A stretch of 7,320 nucleotides of DNA from Actinomycetes bacterium (lineage in GTDB: Bacteria > Actinomycetota > Actinomycetes > Actinomycetales > Cellulomonadaceae). Under the pieces are notes generated by a model, which worked only from the letters and a program-made list of their open reading frames with translations, searched no databases and had not been told where the DNA came from. Position numbers and translations under genes: made by a program. Shown here piece after piece: positions 1 through 5,859 of the stretch. Within the stretch, counting starts at the first letter, position 1, and each line of letters opens with the position of its first letter. Location of the stretch: contig JAEYUL010000110.1 in the NCBI GenBank assembly GCA_023432565.1, positions 1 to 7,320 on the forward strand, given 5' to 3'.

Positions 1-261
1 CCGCAGCCCCGCGGGTCCCCCCGGGCCGACGTCGTGCGCGACGGGCAGCGTCAGCTCGCGGTCGAGCCCGGCGGCGGCCGTCTCGTGCGCGGCGACCGCG
101 TACCCGTCACGCGCCGCGAGCGCGACCGCGGGCACGTCCCTCGTCGCGACGAGGTCGCACGCGAGGATGCAACCCACGGCGTCGTGCAGCGCGACGTCGA
201 GGGGAGCGACCGGCCCGACGGCGGCGAGCACGGCAGCCAGGTGGTCCTGGACCGATCTCAT
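1..261 (-). CDS. moeA: Molybdopterin molybdotransferase MoeA, N-terminal part (cut by window edge)
   Basis: Only the first 87 codons are present, from an ATG at 261 to the left edge with no stop. MoeA inserts molybdate into adenylylated molybdopterin, the last step of molybdenum cofactor synthesis, in the cytosol. The translation begins MRSVQDHLAAVLA and continues with PLDVALHDAVGCILACDLVA and then RDGYAVAAHE. This is the usual MoeA opening: a helix, the 'A.G.vLA.dv.A' segment, and the Asp-Gly-Tyr-Ala motif. The residue before DGYA is Arg (residue 51) where Met is common in the family. The gene starts 26 bases after the galU stop on the same strand, so read-through from galU is likely. No Shine-Dalgarno sequence is visible; a weak -10-like hexamer lies 6 bases upstream of the ATG. 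The assignment rests on the N-terminus alone, so it could be any MoeA paralogue. Confidence 0.85.
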   Translation of the reverse strand, partial: MRSVQDHLAAVLAAVGPVAPLDVALHDAVGCILACDLVATRDVPAVALAARDGYAVAAHETAAAGLDRELTLPVAHDVGPGGPAGLR

Positions 262-267
262 GCGGGC

Positions 268-273
268 ATTGTG
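268..273 (-). promoter_or_regulatory. Possible -10 element for leaderless moeA transcript
   Basis: On the minus strand the hexamer reads CACAAT and is followed by six bases (GCCCGC) and then the moeA ATG. Only the A at position 2 and T at position 6 fit the TANNNT consensus, but these are the two most conserved -10 bases and the spacing matches other starts in this window. No -35 is evident. moeA may instead depend on read-through from galU. Confidence 0.3.
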
Positions 274-287
274 CCCCGACGCGGCAC

Positions 288-1190
288 CTAGACCTCGTCG
301 CCCGCCACGTATCGCGCGAGCCACGCCGTGAAGTCGGGGCCGAGGTCAGGACGATCCGCCGCGATCCGGACGACGGCCTTGAGGTAGTCGAGGCGGTCCC
401 CGGTGTCGTAGCGCCGCCCGCGGAACACCACGCCCGTCACCCCGCCGCCCTGCTCGGCCGGCATCGCCATGAGCGTCGCGAGCGCGTCGGTGAGCTGGAT
501 CTCGCCGCCACGGCCCGGCTCGGTGCGCTCCAGGACCTCGAAGACCGCGGGGTGCAGCACGTAGCGCCCGATGATCGCCAGGTTCGACGGTGCCTCGTCG
601 AGCGGGGGCTTCTCGACCAGACCGGTGATCCGGACCGTGTCCTCGCCCTCGTCGCCGTCGAGCGGTTCGACCGCGGCGCACCCGTAGGAGGAGATCTGCT
701 CGGCCGGGACCTCCAGCAGCGCGATGACCGAGCCGCCGAGGCGCTGCTGGATCTCGAGCATCGGCGTGAGCAGCGCGTCCCGCTCGTCGATCAGGTCGTC
801 GCCGAGCAGGACCGCGAACGGCTCGTCGCCGACGTGCTGCTTGGCCTGCAGCACCGCATGACCCAGACCGCGCGGCTGACCCTGCCGGACGAAGTGCACG
901 TGCGCGAGCTCGGTGGACTCCCGCACCTTGGCGAGGCGCTCGTGGTCGCCCTTCGCCTCCAGGGCCGCCTCGAGCTCCGGGACGGCGTCGAAGTGGTCGG
1001 CGAGCGTCCGCTTGGAACGCCCGGTGATGAGCAGGACGTCGTCCAGGCCGGCCGCGACGGCCTCCTCGACGACGTACTGGATCGCGGGCTTGTCGACGAC
1101 CGGGAGCATCTCCTTGGGCGTCGACTTCGTGGCCGGCAGGAACCGGGTGCCCAGGCCTGCGGCGGGAATGACTGCCTTGTGGATCGTCAT
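288..1190 (-). CDS. galU: UTP--glucose-1-phosphate uridylyltransferase (UDP-glucose pyrophosphorylase)
   Basis: This 300-residue protein makes UDP-glucose and pyrophosphate from UTP and glucose-1-phosphate, supplying cell-envelope glycans, trehalose and glycogen-related pathways. The nucleotide-binding signature AAGLGTRFLPATKSTPKEML (residues 10-29) is essentially canonical and contains the expected Arg16 and Lys26. Further family motifs are QGQPRGLGHAV (103-113), the metal-binding GDD (130-132), VEKP (192-195), APSNLAIIGRYVL (200-212), GEIQLTDAL (229-237) and YDTGDRLDYLKA (261-272). Length is normal for bacterial GalU. The ATG at 1190 is supported because the conserved N-terminal strand begins five residues in and a -10-like TAGCGT lies just upstream. 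No Shine-Dalgarno site is visible. It is divergent from the cyclo-ligase gene across 176 bases and is followed closely by moeA. Confidence 0.97.
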   Translation of the reverse strand: MTIHKAVIPAAGLGTRFLPATKSTPKEMLPVVDKPAIQYVVEEAVAAGLDDVLLITGRSKRTLADHFDAVPELEAALEAKGDHERLAKVRESTELAHVHFVRQGQPRGLGHAVLQAKQHVGDEPFAVLLGDDLIDERDALLTPMLEIQQRLGGSVIALLEVPAEQISSYGCAAVEPLDGDEGEDTVRITGLVEKPPLDEAPSNLAIIGRYVLHPAVFEVLERTEPGRGGEIQLTDALATLMAMPAEQGGGVTGVVFRGRRYDTGDRLDYLKAVVRIAADRPDLGPDFTAWLARYVAGDEV

Positions 1191-1196
1191 GCCGGA

Positions 1197-1202
1197 ACGC
1201 TA
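1197..1202 (-). promoter_or_regulatory. -10 element of a predicted leaderless galU promoter
   Basis: The minus strand reads TAGCGT, a full TANNNT match, followed by six bases (TCCGGC) and then the galU ATG. With the hexamer at -12 to -7, transcription would begin at the A of the start codon, so the mRNA would be leaderless. This agrees with the lack of any Shine-Dalgarno sequence. No convincing -35 is seen at 16-19 bases upstream; a TTGCCC lies too far away, at 24 bases. Confidence 0.6.
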
Positions 1203-1354
1203 GCCGCGCTCGCACCGCGGCGCCCAGGGCAAGCGGATGTGGCGTGGGTTACGTCGTGGATCCGCCGCACCGTGGACACCGCCGGTTCACCTCGCGGCGC
1301 CGCACGGACGACGACCGCGACCCGCCGGGTGAGGGCACCGGCGGGAACGTTTGC

Positions 1355-1360
1355 GACACT
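1355..1360 (+). promoter_or_regulatory. -10-like element of a predicted leaderless cyclo-ligase promoter
   Basis: The hexamer GACACT keeps the conserved A (position 2) and T (position 6) and is followed by GGTGCC and then the ATG at 1367, so the predicted start site coincides with the start codon. The first base is G, not T, which makes it weaker than the galU and SAF-gene examples. No Shine-Dalgarno site competes with this reading and no clear -35 is present. Confidence 0.45.
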
Positions 1361-1366
1361 GGTGCC

Positions 1367-2002
1367 ATGAGCAGGGCAGCCGACTCCTCGAACCGTGCCC
1401 TGGCACCGGAGCCCGAGGAGGCCAAGGAGCTCCTGCGCACGGCGATCCGCAAGGCGCGTGCGCACCGATCCCAGCGGCTGCGCGACGAGGCGGCGCACTC
1501 GCTCGCCGACGTCATCGAGTCCATCCCCGCGGTGGCCGCCGCGAGGTGCGTCTCGGTGTACGCGGCGCGCGCGACCGAGCCGGGTACGAGCGTGCTCCTG
1601 GAGCGGCTCGCCGCTCGTGGCGTACGGGTCCTGCTGCCCGTGCTCGGGGCCGGCCTGCAGCGCGGCTGGGGTGAGTACCGCGGGGCCGACGACCTGCTCG
1701 AGCGCGCCCCCGGGCGGCCTCCCGAGCCCGGTGGTCCCACGCTCGGACCCGAGGCGCTCGCCGACGCCGACGTGATCGTGACGCCCGCGCTCGCGGTCGA
1801 CACCGGCGGCGGCCGGCTCGGGCAGGGCGGCGGCTGGTACGACCGTGCGCTCGAGCACGCGCGGGCTGACGCGCTCGTCGTCGCCGTGGTCTTCCCCGAG
1901 GAGGTCCGGGACGCGACCGTCGAGCCGCTGCCCCGCGAGCCGCACGACCGCCGCGTCGACGCCTACGCCACGCCCGACACCTGGGTGCCGCTCACGTCCT
2001 AG
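1367..2002 (+). CDS. 5-formyltetrahydrofolate cyclo-ligase (methenyl-THF synthetase)
   Basis: This 211-residue enzyme converts 5-formyltetrahydrofolate to 5,10-methenyltetrahydrofolate with ATP, recovering a dead-end folate in the cytosol. The phosphate-binding signature of the family, G.RLG.GGG.YDR, is seen at residues 149-160 as GRLGQGGGWYDR, with Trp where Tyr is frequent. The N-terminal basic helix RTAIRKARAHRS (24-35) fits the part of the family that contacts ATP and folate. The C-terminal segment LPREPHDRRVDAYATPDTW (188-206) matches the conserved 'P...HD..VD...T' ending. The open frame extends upstream to 1244, but the ATG at 1367 is preferred: similarity begins just after it and a -10-like hexamer sits six bases before it. 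The gene is divergent from galU and convergent with the acylase gene. The same galU/cyclo-ligase neighbourhood occurs in M. tuberculosis (Rv0993/Rv0992c, from memory). Confidence 0.93.
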   Translation: MSRAADSSNRALAPEPEEAKELLRTAIRKARAHRSQRLRDEAAHSLADVIESIPAVAAARCVSVYAARATEPGTSVLLERLAARGVRVLLPVLGAGLQRGWGEYRGADDLLERAPGRPPEPGGPTLGPEALADADVIVTPALAVDTGGGRLGQGGGWYDRALEHARADALVVAVVFPEEVRDATVEPLPREPHDRRVDAYATPDTWVPLTS

Positions 2003-2018
2003 CCGGCTCGCCGCGCTG

Positions 2019-2038
2019 GCCGGCCGTGCTCGACCGGC
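2019..2038. terminator. Weak GC hairpin between convergent genes
   Basis: The 52-base gap between the convergent cyclo-ligase and acylase genes contains a perfect 5-bp stem, GCCGG (2019-2023) with CCGGC (2034-2038), around a 10-base loop. There is no T-run on either strand. It sits where a bidirectional terminator would be expected, but such a short stem arises easily at this base composition. Confidence 0.2.
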
Positions 2039-2054
2039 GGAGGCGCCGCGCCCG

Positions 2055-4610
2055 TCAGGGCCGCAGCGTCAGCCGGTCGGCGGCGTCGGCGCTCGTCGCC
2101 GCCGCCGAGAAGGGCCACGGGAACGTCCGGCCGTGCGCCCACGCGTCCAGCTGGTCGGCGTAGTGGGAGCTGCCGGGGTGGCCCGACGACCCGGTGAAGT
2201 TCACCCACGTCGAGGAGTCCAGGTCCCCCAGGTCGACGACCATGCGCATCGACGGGCCCGCCGTGACCTCGTACCCCTGGGACGCGTCCCACGCCGTGGC
2301 GTCGACGATCGAGGAGCCGCCCCCCACGTCGACCGGGTCCGGGTTGACGAGGTTGCGGACCAGGGCGGGCACCGACGAGCCGCCCAGCACGGGGTGCTCG
2401 GGCGCTGCCGAGTGCAGGCGGCCCCAGCGCCACTCGTCCGCGTCGCGGCCGAGCTGCTGGGTGAGCTCCAGGCGCGCGGTGACCATGGCCCGGTTGAGGA
2501 TCTCGTCGCGGCCCTCGAGCAGGCCCGGGGTCGTGCGGTCGTCCCACCACTGCGAGTCGGGGTCGTCGAGCAGGCCGCGGACCACCTCGAGCCAGCGTGA
2601 GCCGCCGTCGGGCGCGTCGCCGTCCGGGAGGTCGTCGGCGAAGGTCAGCCTCAGGAGCGTCTTCCAGACCGCGGCGAAGTACGCCGCCGCGGCGGAGTCC
2701 TCGTCGGACACGCGGTCCCACCGGCGCAGCAGCTGCTGGCCGTCGTCCTCGAAGGCGTCCTCGATCTCGACGCGCAGGAGCCAGGGCACCAGCACGTCCG
2801 CGTACGGGTTGTGCTGGTCGTTCTGCAACGTGCCCGCGTCGTCGACCGTGATCGGCTCGCCGCGCGCGATCGCCGACTCGATCTGCGACCGGATGCGCTG
2901 CGAGCGGTAGCCGTAGTCCCAGTCGTCGGTGAGGAACGGCCCGACCCCGGCGGGTGCCACGGCCTGGTTCGCCGCGACGACGAAGCCCTCGACCGGGTCC
3001 AGGGCGCGCGGCATGACCTCGGGGTCGACGTAGCCCTGCCAGTCGTACGCCGGGTCCCAGCCGGGCCGCGGCCACGTGCCGTCCGACGGCACGGCGCCCG
3101 GCACCACGTTGCGCACGGGGATGCGCCCCGGCGCCTGGTAGCCGATGTGTCCGTCCGTCGTCGCGAACACGATGTTCTGCGACGGCACGTCGAGCAGGCG
3201 GCCCACGCGTGCGATGTCCTCCGCGTCGCGGGCCGTGGCCATCGCGAGCACCGCGTCCGCCGTGCGACCCGGCGCGAGCGCCGTCCACGCGAGGGCGACC
3301 GCGTACTCGCCCCCGGCGGTCCCGTCCGGGGTGGGCGCCCGACCGACCGCGTCGAGGTCCAGGACGTCGGACACGATCGGGCCGTGCACCGTCGAACGCA
3401 CCTCGATCGACACGTCGTCGCCGCCGTTGACCTTGATGACCTCACGGCGCGTGGTGATCGGTGCCGTGTCCGTGCCACGCACCGTGCGGCCGTTCCGGAC
3501 CCGCTCGAGGAAGAAGTCGGTCACGTCCGCGCCGAGGTTCGTCAGCCCCCATGCGAGGTCGGCGTTGTGGCCGATCACGACCCCAGGGAAGCCCGCGAAC
3601 GAGAAGCCCGACACGTCGTACGGGCACGCCTCGTCGACGGTCTCGCACCGCAGACCGACCTGCGTCCAGATGCCCGGCGCCGAGATCCCCAGGTGCGGGT
3701 CGTTGGCCAGCAGCGGCGCTCCGCTGGCGGTGTGCTCGCCCGCGACCACCCACGAGTTCGAACCGAGCCCGTCTCCCTCGCCGAGCAGGTGCGGCACGGC
3801 CTCGAGCGCCTTGCTCGCGCTCTCGAGCGCGCGCTGCACGCCCGAGTCGTCCAGGTCGAGCACGTCTCCGGGTGCGGCGGCGGTGGTCGGTGTCGCCAGG
3901 TCCTCGGCCTGCAGGATCGGCGCGTTCAGGTCGTACGGGTACGCCGGGAACAGCTCGTCGACCCGCGCGACGTCCCGCACCGAGGCGTAGGCGCTCGCGC
4001 GGCCGAGCTCGTCGTCGTAGTTGCCCCGCAGGTCCCAAGCCATCGCCTTGAGCCACGCGAGGGAGTCGACGGCGTCCCACGGCTCGGGCGCGCCGACGTC
4101 GACCTGCAGCCCCAGCACCGTGTACTCGACCGCGATCTGCGACGGCGCCTTGCGGTCCAGGTAGGCGTTGACGCCCTCGGCGTACGCCTCGAGCGCGTCC
4201 CGCGTGGAGGCCTCGACCAGCCCGAGCTCGCGCTCGGCGACCCGGCGCCAGCCGAACGTGCGGATCACCTTGTCCGCCTCGAGCGCGTCGGCGTTCTCGC
4301 CGACGAGCTCGCTCAGCCGCCCCGAGACCACGTGCCGGCGGTAGTCCATCTCGAAGAACCGGTCCTGCGCGGCGACGTACCCCTGCGCGAGGAACAGGTC
4401 GTGCGGGTCCCGGGCGGTGATCGTCGGCACGCCCCGCGCGTCGCGCGTCAGCGTCACCTCGTCGTGCAGCCCGGCGACCTGGAGCGAGCCGCTGACCTGG
4501 GGCAACGGGCGACGCACGATCACGATGCCGGCGACCGCTGCAGCCACCACCGCGACCACCAGGACGATGGCGACGGACAGGAGGGTCAGACGGAGGCCAC
4601 GGCTACGCAC
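2055..4610 (-). CDS. Penicillin acylase family (S45) Ntn hydrolase, membrane-anchored
   Basis: This 851-residue protein belongs to the penicillin G/AHL acylase family, whose members cleave amide bonds of acylated small molecules after autocatalytic cleavage into alpha and beta chains. Residues 7-32 form one hydrophobic segment after three basic residues and lack a clear signal-peptidase site, so the enzyme is probably anchored outside the membrane. The predicted cleavage is before Ser284 in GDGLGSNSWVV, which becomes the nucleophile at the new beta-chain N-terminus; ANDPHL follows at 302-307. Asp362 and Asp365 (GADVTDFF) sit at beta positions 79 and 82, near the calcium-binding aspartates of the E. 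coli enzyme. Asn548 in VAANQAV fits the oxyanion Asn. The C-terminal GSSGHPGSSHYADQLDAW (808-825) is typical. The start is GTG at 4610, with TACCCT seven bases upstream and no Shine-Dalgarno site. It begins 36 bases after the FmdB-type gene and may be partly co-transcribed with it. The substrate cannot be told from sequence: beta-lactam, acyl-homoserine lactone or peptide-like amides are all possible. Confidence 0.93.
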   Translation of the reverse strand: MRSRGLRLTLLSVAIVLVVAVVAAAVAGIVIVRRPLPQVSGSLQVAGLHDEVTLTRDARGVPTITARDPHDLFLAQGYVAAQDRFFEMDYRRHVVSGRLSELVGENADALEADKVIRTFGWRRVAERELGLVEASTRDALEAYAEGVNAYLDRKAPSQIAVEYTVLGLQVDVGAPEPWDAVDSLAWLKAMAWDLRGNYDDELGRASAYASVRDVARVDELFPAYPYDLNAPILQAEDLATPTTAAAPGDVLDLDDSGVQRALESASKALEAVPHLLGEGDGLGSNSWVVAGEHTASGAPLLANDPHLGISAPGIWTQVGLRCETVDEACPYDVSGFSFAGFPGVVIGHNADLAWGLTNLGADVTDFFLERVRNGRTVRGTDTAPITTRREVIKVNGGDDVSIEVRSTVHGPIVSDVLDLDAVGRAPTPDGTAGGEYAVALAWTALAPGRTADAVLAMATARDAEDIARVGRLLDVPSQNIVFATTDGHIGYQAPGRIPVRNVVPGAVPSDGTWPRPGWDPAYDWQGYVDPEVMPRALDPVEGFVVAANQAVAPAGVGPFLTDDWDYGYRSQRIRSQIESAIARGEPITVDDAGTLQNDQHNPYADVLVPWLLRVEIEDAFEDDGQQLLRRWDRVSDEDSAAAAYFAAVWKTLLRLTFADDLPDGDAPDGGSRWLEVVRGLLDDPDSQWWDDRTTPGLLEGRDEILNRAMVTARLELTQQLGRDADEWRWGRLHSAAPEHPVLGGSSVPALVRNLVNPDPVDVGGGSSIVDATAWDASQGYEVTAGPSMRMVVDLGDLDSSTWVNFTGSSGHPGSSHYADQLDAWAHGRTFPWPFSAAATSADAADRLTLRP

Positions 4611-4617
4611 GTCAGCG

Positions 4618-4623
4618 AGGGTA
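4618..4623 (-). promoter_or_regulatory. -10 element of a predicted leaderless acylase promoter
   Basis: The minus strand reads TACCCT, a full TANNNT match, followed by seven bases (CGCTGAC) and then the GTG at 4610. This lies in the 36-base gap after the FmdB-type gene, so the acylase probably has its own promoter in addition to any read-through. No Shine-Dalgarno site precedes the GTG, and no -35 is seen at the usual spacing. Confidence 0.5.
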
Positions 4624-4646
4624 GTGCCGGCTCGTGAGGCTCGCCG

Positions 4647-5006
4647 TCAGGAGGCGGCCGGAGCGGCGTTCGCGACCGTCGTCGTCGAGGACGACGCGGA
4701 CGAGGCGGACGTCGTGCCCGAGGAGGACGCGGACGACGAGGAGGTGGTGCTCGACGCGACCTTGGCGCCGTCCGCCGACCCGGCCTTGGCGCCGTCCGAC
4801 TTGGCCGGGACGGACGACGGCGTCGAGCCCGAGCGGGCGTCGTTGCGGTAGAAGCCCGAGCCCTTGAACACGACGCCGACCGACGAGAAGACCTTGCGGA
4901 GCCTGCCCTCGCACTCGGGGCACACCGTCAGGGACGCGTCCGAGAAGGCCTGGTGGATGTCGAAGGCGTGACCGCACGCCGTGCACGCGTACGAGTAGGT
5001 GGGCAC
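4647..5006 (-). CDS. FmdB-family zinc-ribbon protein, Ruc-like (Rv0991c-type) redox-regulated chaperone
   Basis: This 119-residue protein opens with the FmdB signature MPTYSYACTACGHAF and has four cysteines in two CxxC pairs (8, 11 and 29, 32), which form a zinc ribbon. The family motif GVVFKGSGFYRND follows at residues 44-56. The rest (57-119) is low-complexity Ser, Thr, Ala, Gly and Asp, rich in SSS and TTT runs and without predicted structure. The layout matches M. tuberculosis Rv0991c, called Ruc, reported as a chaperone activated when oxidised cysteines release zinc. That function is transferred by similarity and was not shown here. The GTG at 5006 is fixed by a strong AGGAG five bases upstream and by the family's MPTY start. 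Upstream lie a CIRCE operator and a SigR/SigH-type promoter, so heat and thiol-oxidative control are likely. A shared role with FmdB of formamidase operons is not implied. Confidence 0.9.
   Translation of the reverse strand: MPTYSYACTACGHAFDIHQAFSDASLTVCPECEGRLRKVFSSVGVVFKGSGFYRNDARSGSTPSSVPAKSDGAKAGSADGAKVASSTTSSSSASSSGTTSASSASSSTTTVANAAPAAS
4760..4798 (-). repeat. Short in-frame direct repeat in the disordered tail
   Basis: A 15-base unit (CCTTGGCGCCGTCCG on the plus strand) occurs at 4760-4774 and again at 4784-4798, a period of 24 bases or eight codons. On the coding strand it gives Asp-Gly-Ala-Lys at residues 71-74 and again at 79-82 of the FmdB-type protein. It looks like a local duplication in a region under little structural constraint. 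Confidence 0.7.
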
Positions 5007-5011
5007 CGGTT

Positions 5012-5016
5012 CTCCT
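5012..5016 (-). promoter_or_regulatory. Strong Shine-Dalgarno site of the FmdB-type gene
   Basis: The minus strand reads AGGAG followed by five bases (AACCG) and then GTG. It fixes the GTG at 5006 as the start, because the open frame otherwise runs far upstream through the intergenic region. It is one of only two clear Shine-Dalgarno sites in the window, and it fits an mRNA with a leader of about 90 bases that carries the CIRCE element. Confidence 0.85.
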
Positions 5017-5072
5017 GAGGCTGTCGTTCGGTGAGCGCCGTGCGCGGCGGGCGTTGCGGCGATCGGCGCCAC

Positions 5073-5099
5073 CTGGCACTCACACGTTCCGAGTGCCAA
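5073..5099 (-). promoter_or_regulatory. CIRCE operator (HrcA heat-shock repressor binding site)
   Basis: On the minus strand this reads TTGGCACTC, nine bases, GAGTGCCAG. The CIRCE consensus is TTAGCACTC-N9-GAGTGCTAA, so the left arm matches at 8 of 9 positions and the right arm at 7 of 9, with the exact nine-base spacer. The TTGGCACTC form of the arm is frequent in high-GC actinobacteria. CIRCE is bound by HrcA, which represses groE-type genes until heat shock. The element ends 66 bases before the GTG of the FmdB-type gene and overlaps the predicted transcription start, a position suited to repression. The only gene reading away from it nearby is the FmdB-type gene. Confidence 0.88.
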
Positions 5100-5103
5100 T
5101 GGT

Positions 5104-5130
5104 AACGGCGTGCGCAAGCCGACTGTTCCC
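5104..5130 (-). promoter_or_regulatory. SigR/SigH-type promoter of the FmdB-type gene
   Basis: On the minus strand GGGAAC (5130-5125) is followed by exactly 18 bases and then GTT (5106-5104), continuing as GTTACC. This matches the promoter of the actinobacterial thiol-oxidative and heat stress sigma factors SigR (Streptomyces) and SigH (Mycobacterium), GGAAT/C-N18-GTT. Transcription would start around 5095-5098, inside the CIRCE element. A TACCAT hexamer (5104-5099) overlapping the same site could also serve a housekeeping sigma factor, but it lacks a matching -35. Confidence 0.65.
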
Positions 5131-5161
5131 GCGTGCCGTGGGCGCGCGGCTGGGCCGGGGC

Positions 5162-5219
5162 ACCCACCGGGCACGTGTGGGCCGCACCGGCACAGCAGGC
5201 CGCAGACCTTCCGGTGGGT
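5162..5219 (-). terminator. Stem-loop at the 3' end of mscL
   Basis: A perfect 9-bp inverted repeat, ACCCACCGG (5162-5170) and CCGGTGGGT (5211-5219), encloses 40 bases and overlaps the mscL stop codon. The interior can form a smaller hairpin (TGTG 5176-5179 with CACA 5191-5194, then CCG 5182-5184 with CGG 5188-5190). No T-run follows. It could end the mscL transcript before the stress promoter of the next gene. Confidence 0.4.
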
Positions 5220-5821
5220 CAGACGGTGGGCGGCGTCGGGGGCACCGACGGCGGCGACGGCGGGACGGACGGCGGCGGCGTCGGGCCGTCGGACGGCTTG
5301 ATCGTCGGCGGGTTGGTGATGTCCGTGGTCAGCGCCGGCGTGGGGCGCGCGGCCAGCAGGTCGCGGATCTCCTGCAGCAGCAGGATGTCCTCGGCGGGCG
5401 CGGCGGGCTCGGGCTCCTCGCCACGCTTGCGCCGTGCGGCGAGCTTGTTGAGCGGCAGCACCACCAGGAAGTAGATCGCCGCCGCCGTGAGCAGGAACGT
5501 CAGCAGCTGAGTGAGGATGACACCGACCTGGATCGGCTGCGCGTCCTCGTTGCCCCACGTGTAGGGGCCGATGTTCCAGATCTTGTCGAGGTTGGGCTGA
5601 CCGAAGATCCAGCCGATGAGCGGGTTGAGGAAGCTGTTCACCACCGCGTCCACGACGTTCGCGAACGCGACGCCGATGACGACGCCGATCGCGAGGTCGA
5701 CGACGTTGCCGCGCGCGATGAAGTCCTTGAAACCCTCGAAGACCTTGGCCAGGCCCTTGGCACCGGACCCGAGGGCGGCGCCGGCCGAGCCGGCCGCCGA
5801 GCCGAACGAGGACTGGGTCAC
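5219..5821 (-). CDS. mscL: Large-conductance mechanosensitive channel MscL
   Basis: MscL forms a pentameric membrane pore that opens under extreme turgor to release solutes on osmotic downshock. From GTG 5821 the protein has 200 residues. The diagnostic first part is GFKDFIARGNVVDLAIGVVI (30-49), spanning the N-terminal amphipathic helix and the first membrane helix (about 40-64). The second membrane helix is about 100-124 (LLTFLLTAAAIYFLVVLP), followed by the basic cluster AARRKRGEE (128-136). The cytoplasmic helix ILLLQEIRDLLAARP (146-160) matches the 'LLTEIRDLL' of actinobacterial MscL. The protein is longer than the E. coli (136) and M. tuberculosis (151) channels. It has about 28 extra N-terminal residues rich in Gly, Ala and Ser, and a Pro-rich tail (159-200). 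The GTG is chosen for its GGAGG site five bases upstream. An ATG at 5863 overlaps the previous stop as ATGA and would add 14 residues, but it lacks a Shine-Dalgarno site. Confidence 0.95.
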   Translation of the reverse strand: MTQSSFGSAAGSAGAALGSGAKGLAKVFEGFKDFIARGNVVDLAIGVVIGVAFANVVDAVVNSFLNPLIGWIFGQPNLDKIWNIGPYTWGNEDAQPIQVGVILTQLLTFLLTAAAIYFLVVLPLNKLAARRKRGEEPEPAAPAEDILLLQEIRDLLAARPTPALTTDITNPPTIKPSDGPTPPPSVPPSPPSVPPTPPTV

Positions 5822-5826
5822 GAGAA

Positions 5827-5831
5827 CCTCC
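5827..5831 (-). promoter_or_regulatory. Shine-Dalgarno site of mscL
   Basis: The minus strand reads GGAGG, then TTCTC, then GTG. The five-base spacing supports the GTG at 5821 over the ATG at 5863. The site lies inside the reading frame that would start at that ATG. Confidence 0.75.
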
Positions 5832-5859
5832 GGTGAGAGAGCGGCGAACCGAGCTTCGA

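Noticed and set aside
1191..1366. Search for an operator or riboswitch in the galU/cyclo-ligase divergent region
   Set aside because: Apart from the two -10-like hexamers, only short GC palindromes are present, as expected by composition; nothing specific can be named.
2811..4637. 608-residue open frame on the plus strand opposite the acylase gene
   Set aside because: It is the antisense shadow of a well-supported gene in GC-rich DNA; its product is Arg/Val/Asp-rich with no family motif, while the minus strand shows a complete Ntn-hydrolase.
5073..5099. Reading the CIRCE-like inverted repeat as a plain terminator hairpin
   Set aside because: Arm sequence and the exact nine-base spacer match CIRCE, and its place between a promoter and a start codon fits an operator.
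5112..5117. TTGCGC as a housekeeping -35 for the FmdB-type gene
   Set aside because: No TANNNT lies 16-19 bases downstream; the TACCAT at 5104-5099 is too close. The GGGAAC-N18-GTT reading fits better.
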